From assembly GCF_034702125.1 (NCBI RefSeq), contig NC_085878.1, positions 22,901,002 through 22,965,001 on the forward strand: 64,000 bases of DNA, written 5' to 3'. Within the stretch, counting starts at the first letter, position 1. Each line of letters begins with the position of its first letter. Positions 63,175 through 64,000 of the stretch are shown here, piece by piece. Source of the stretch: Engraulis encrasicolus. Taxonomy: Eukaryota; Chordata; Actinopteri; Clupeiformes; Engraulidae. The position numbers and the translations under genes were made by a program. The notes below the pieces were generated by a model. That model ran no database searches, was not told the DNA's origin, and saw only the letters and a program-made list of their open reading frames with translations.

Positions 63175-64000
63175 TGTAACGGTGTCTCCGACTGTATTTT
63201 AAAGATTTAATATTATTTTGAGTTGGGCGCCAGGCAGCGAGAACACTGAAGTCGGTTTAACTGTTACACTCCCACAATGAGTAGATAACCAGTGACCAGA
63301 AAAGAACTCAGTTCGACACGAAACTGATTTATTTTTAATGCGCTTCTCAATTTTCAAATTACACAAAGCATTACTTTCAGATCATAATTAAAGTTCATTC
63401 AAAACAATAGTGTCCTTACTTGTTGGTGTATGGGTGTGTGGGTGCGCGCGAGTTATGTATGCACTTGTTGAACGGGAGAGGTGGTTGGATGAGGCGGGTG
63501 AGAGCTGGAGCATTAGCGAGGTAGAGAGTAGAACAGAAGAGCCACGTGCGTGAAGATTGGAGACCTTTTTTTTTACCGTCCTTCTTTACTGATGCATTCG
63601 CCCAGGTCTGGAGGTGTCCAGACAGCGAAAGTGGTTGGTTTGGGAATTTCCTCCACGTCTGCCTGGAACAAAGCTTGTGTTGACAAAGTCCTTTTTGGCA
63701 CGTCCTGGTCCACACTTGTTCACAGACAAGGATCCCTTTACACAGACATGCCCGCAACACTGTTGAGGTCCGAGCAGTTCAGTCTTCACGCGCTTGGTCC
63801 GGATAAAGGCAATCTTCTTGGCTGCACACTCTTTGCGTTCTCTCTCACGCTGCTTGCATGTGGATGTCTCGACAGCCTCACCGCCACTGTGCTTGAACTT
63901 GACCTAATTATATAATAGACCACTCCCGTGATTGAAGTGCAAGGTGTCATGGGAAGTGTAGTCTATGGTAACACTGCGCTCTTTCTCCGGAGGAGGGAGA
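63175..64000 (-). mobile_element. LTR of a related retroelement, - orientation (cut by window end)
   Basis: Read on the minus strand it ends CGGAGACACCGTTACA next to its primer site. Aligns with the + LTR along its length (ACTACA..TCCC, GAAGATTGCCTTT, GTGGGAGTG) with roughly 25-30% divergence. Its 5' TGTAAC should lie about 15-20 bp past the window end. Confidence 0.78.

Noticed and set aside
62273..64000. Retroviral genes between the two LTRs
   Set aside because: Only 79 bp separates the primer sites (115 bp without them); the 100-120-codon frames in the LTRs have no gag, pol or env features.

Overview
The window is vertebrate, almost certainly ray-finned fish (teleost), nuclear DNA. Two lines of evidence support this. 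First, it holds two spliced exons of a vertebrate extracellular-matrix gene. Second, the rest is teleost-style intron: very dense dinucleotide microsatellites plus hAT, Tc1-like, TTAA-flanked MITE, L2-like LINE, tRNA-derived SINE and LTR elements. I see no bacterial, phage or organellar genes. The order of fish cannot be fixed from the sequence alone.

The only host gene I can support is adamtsl3 (ADAMTS-like 3), on the + strand. One exon (5974-6093, 40 codons) encodes the N-terminal mature segment with FLPEFALSPQGSFLEDTTGE. The next exon (60016-60143, 42 codons plus 2 nt) encodes the start of the first thrombospondin type 1 repeat (WDAWGTWSECSRTCGGG). The two join in phase 0 across an intron of about 53.9 kb. 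The signal-peptide exon(s) and the remaining exons lie outside the window, so everything else is intron.

Layout. 1-5973: upstream intron with a pentanucleotide array, an hAT element interrupted by a Tc1-like element (999-2125), an hAT element carrying a TTAA MITE (3388-4667), and an hAT MITE (5388-5698). 6094-30 kb: microsatellites, a SINE split by an L2-like LINE with a 73-bp target duplication (8415-9190), a foldback element (17.2 kb), a tandem repeat (17.5 kb), an hAT MITE (21.3 kb) and a (CCCCAG)n array (27.3 kb). 30-50 kb: further TTAA elements, SINEs, a GC-rich minisatellite (37.7 kb), a (TTC)46 tract, palindromic repeats and a Tc1-like foldback made of two inverted 5' halves (40950-42570). 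50-60 kb: microsatellites and a Tc1-like transposase remnant. 60-64 kb: the TSP1 exon between (TG)37 and a long (CA)n tract, then two LTRs in inverted orientation with their tRNA-Lys primer-binding sites facing each other.

The most interesting structures are the repeat-flanked TSP1 exon, the set of MITEs sharing TTAAAG-type ends, the inverted LTR/primer-site pair and the Tc1 foldback. None of them is clearly a new biological system. Almost every long open frame in the window is a by-product of a simple repeat or a transposon and is not annotated as a gene.
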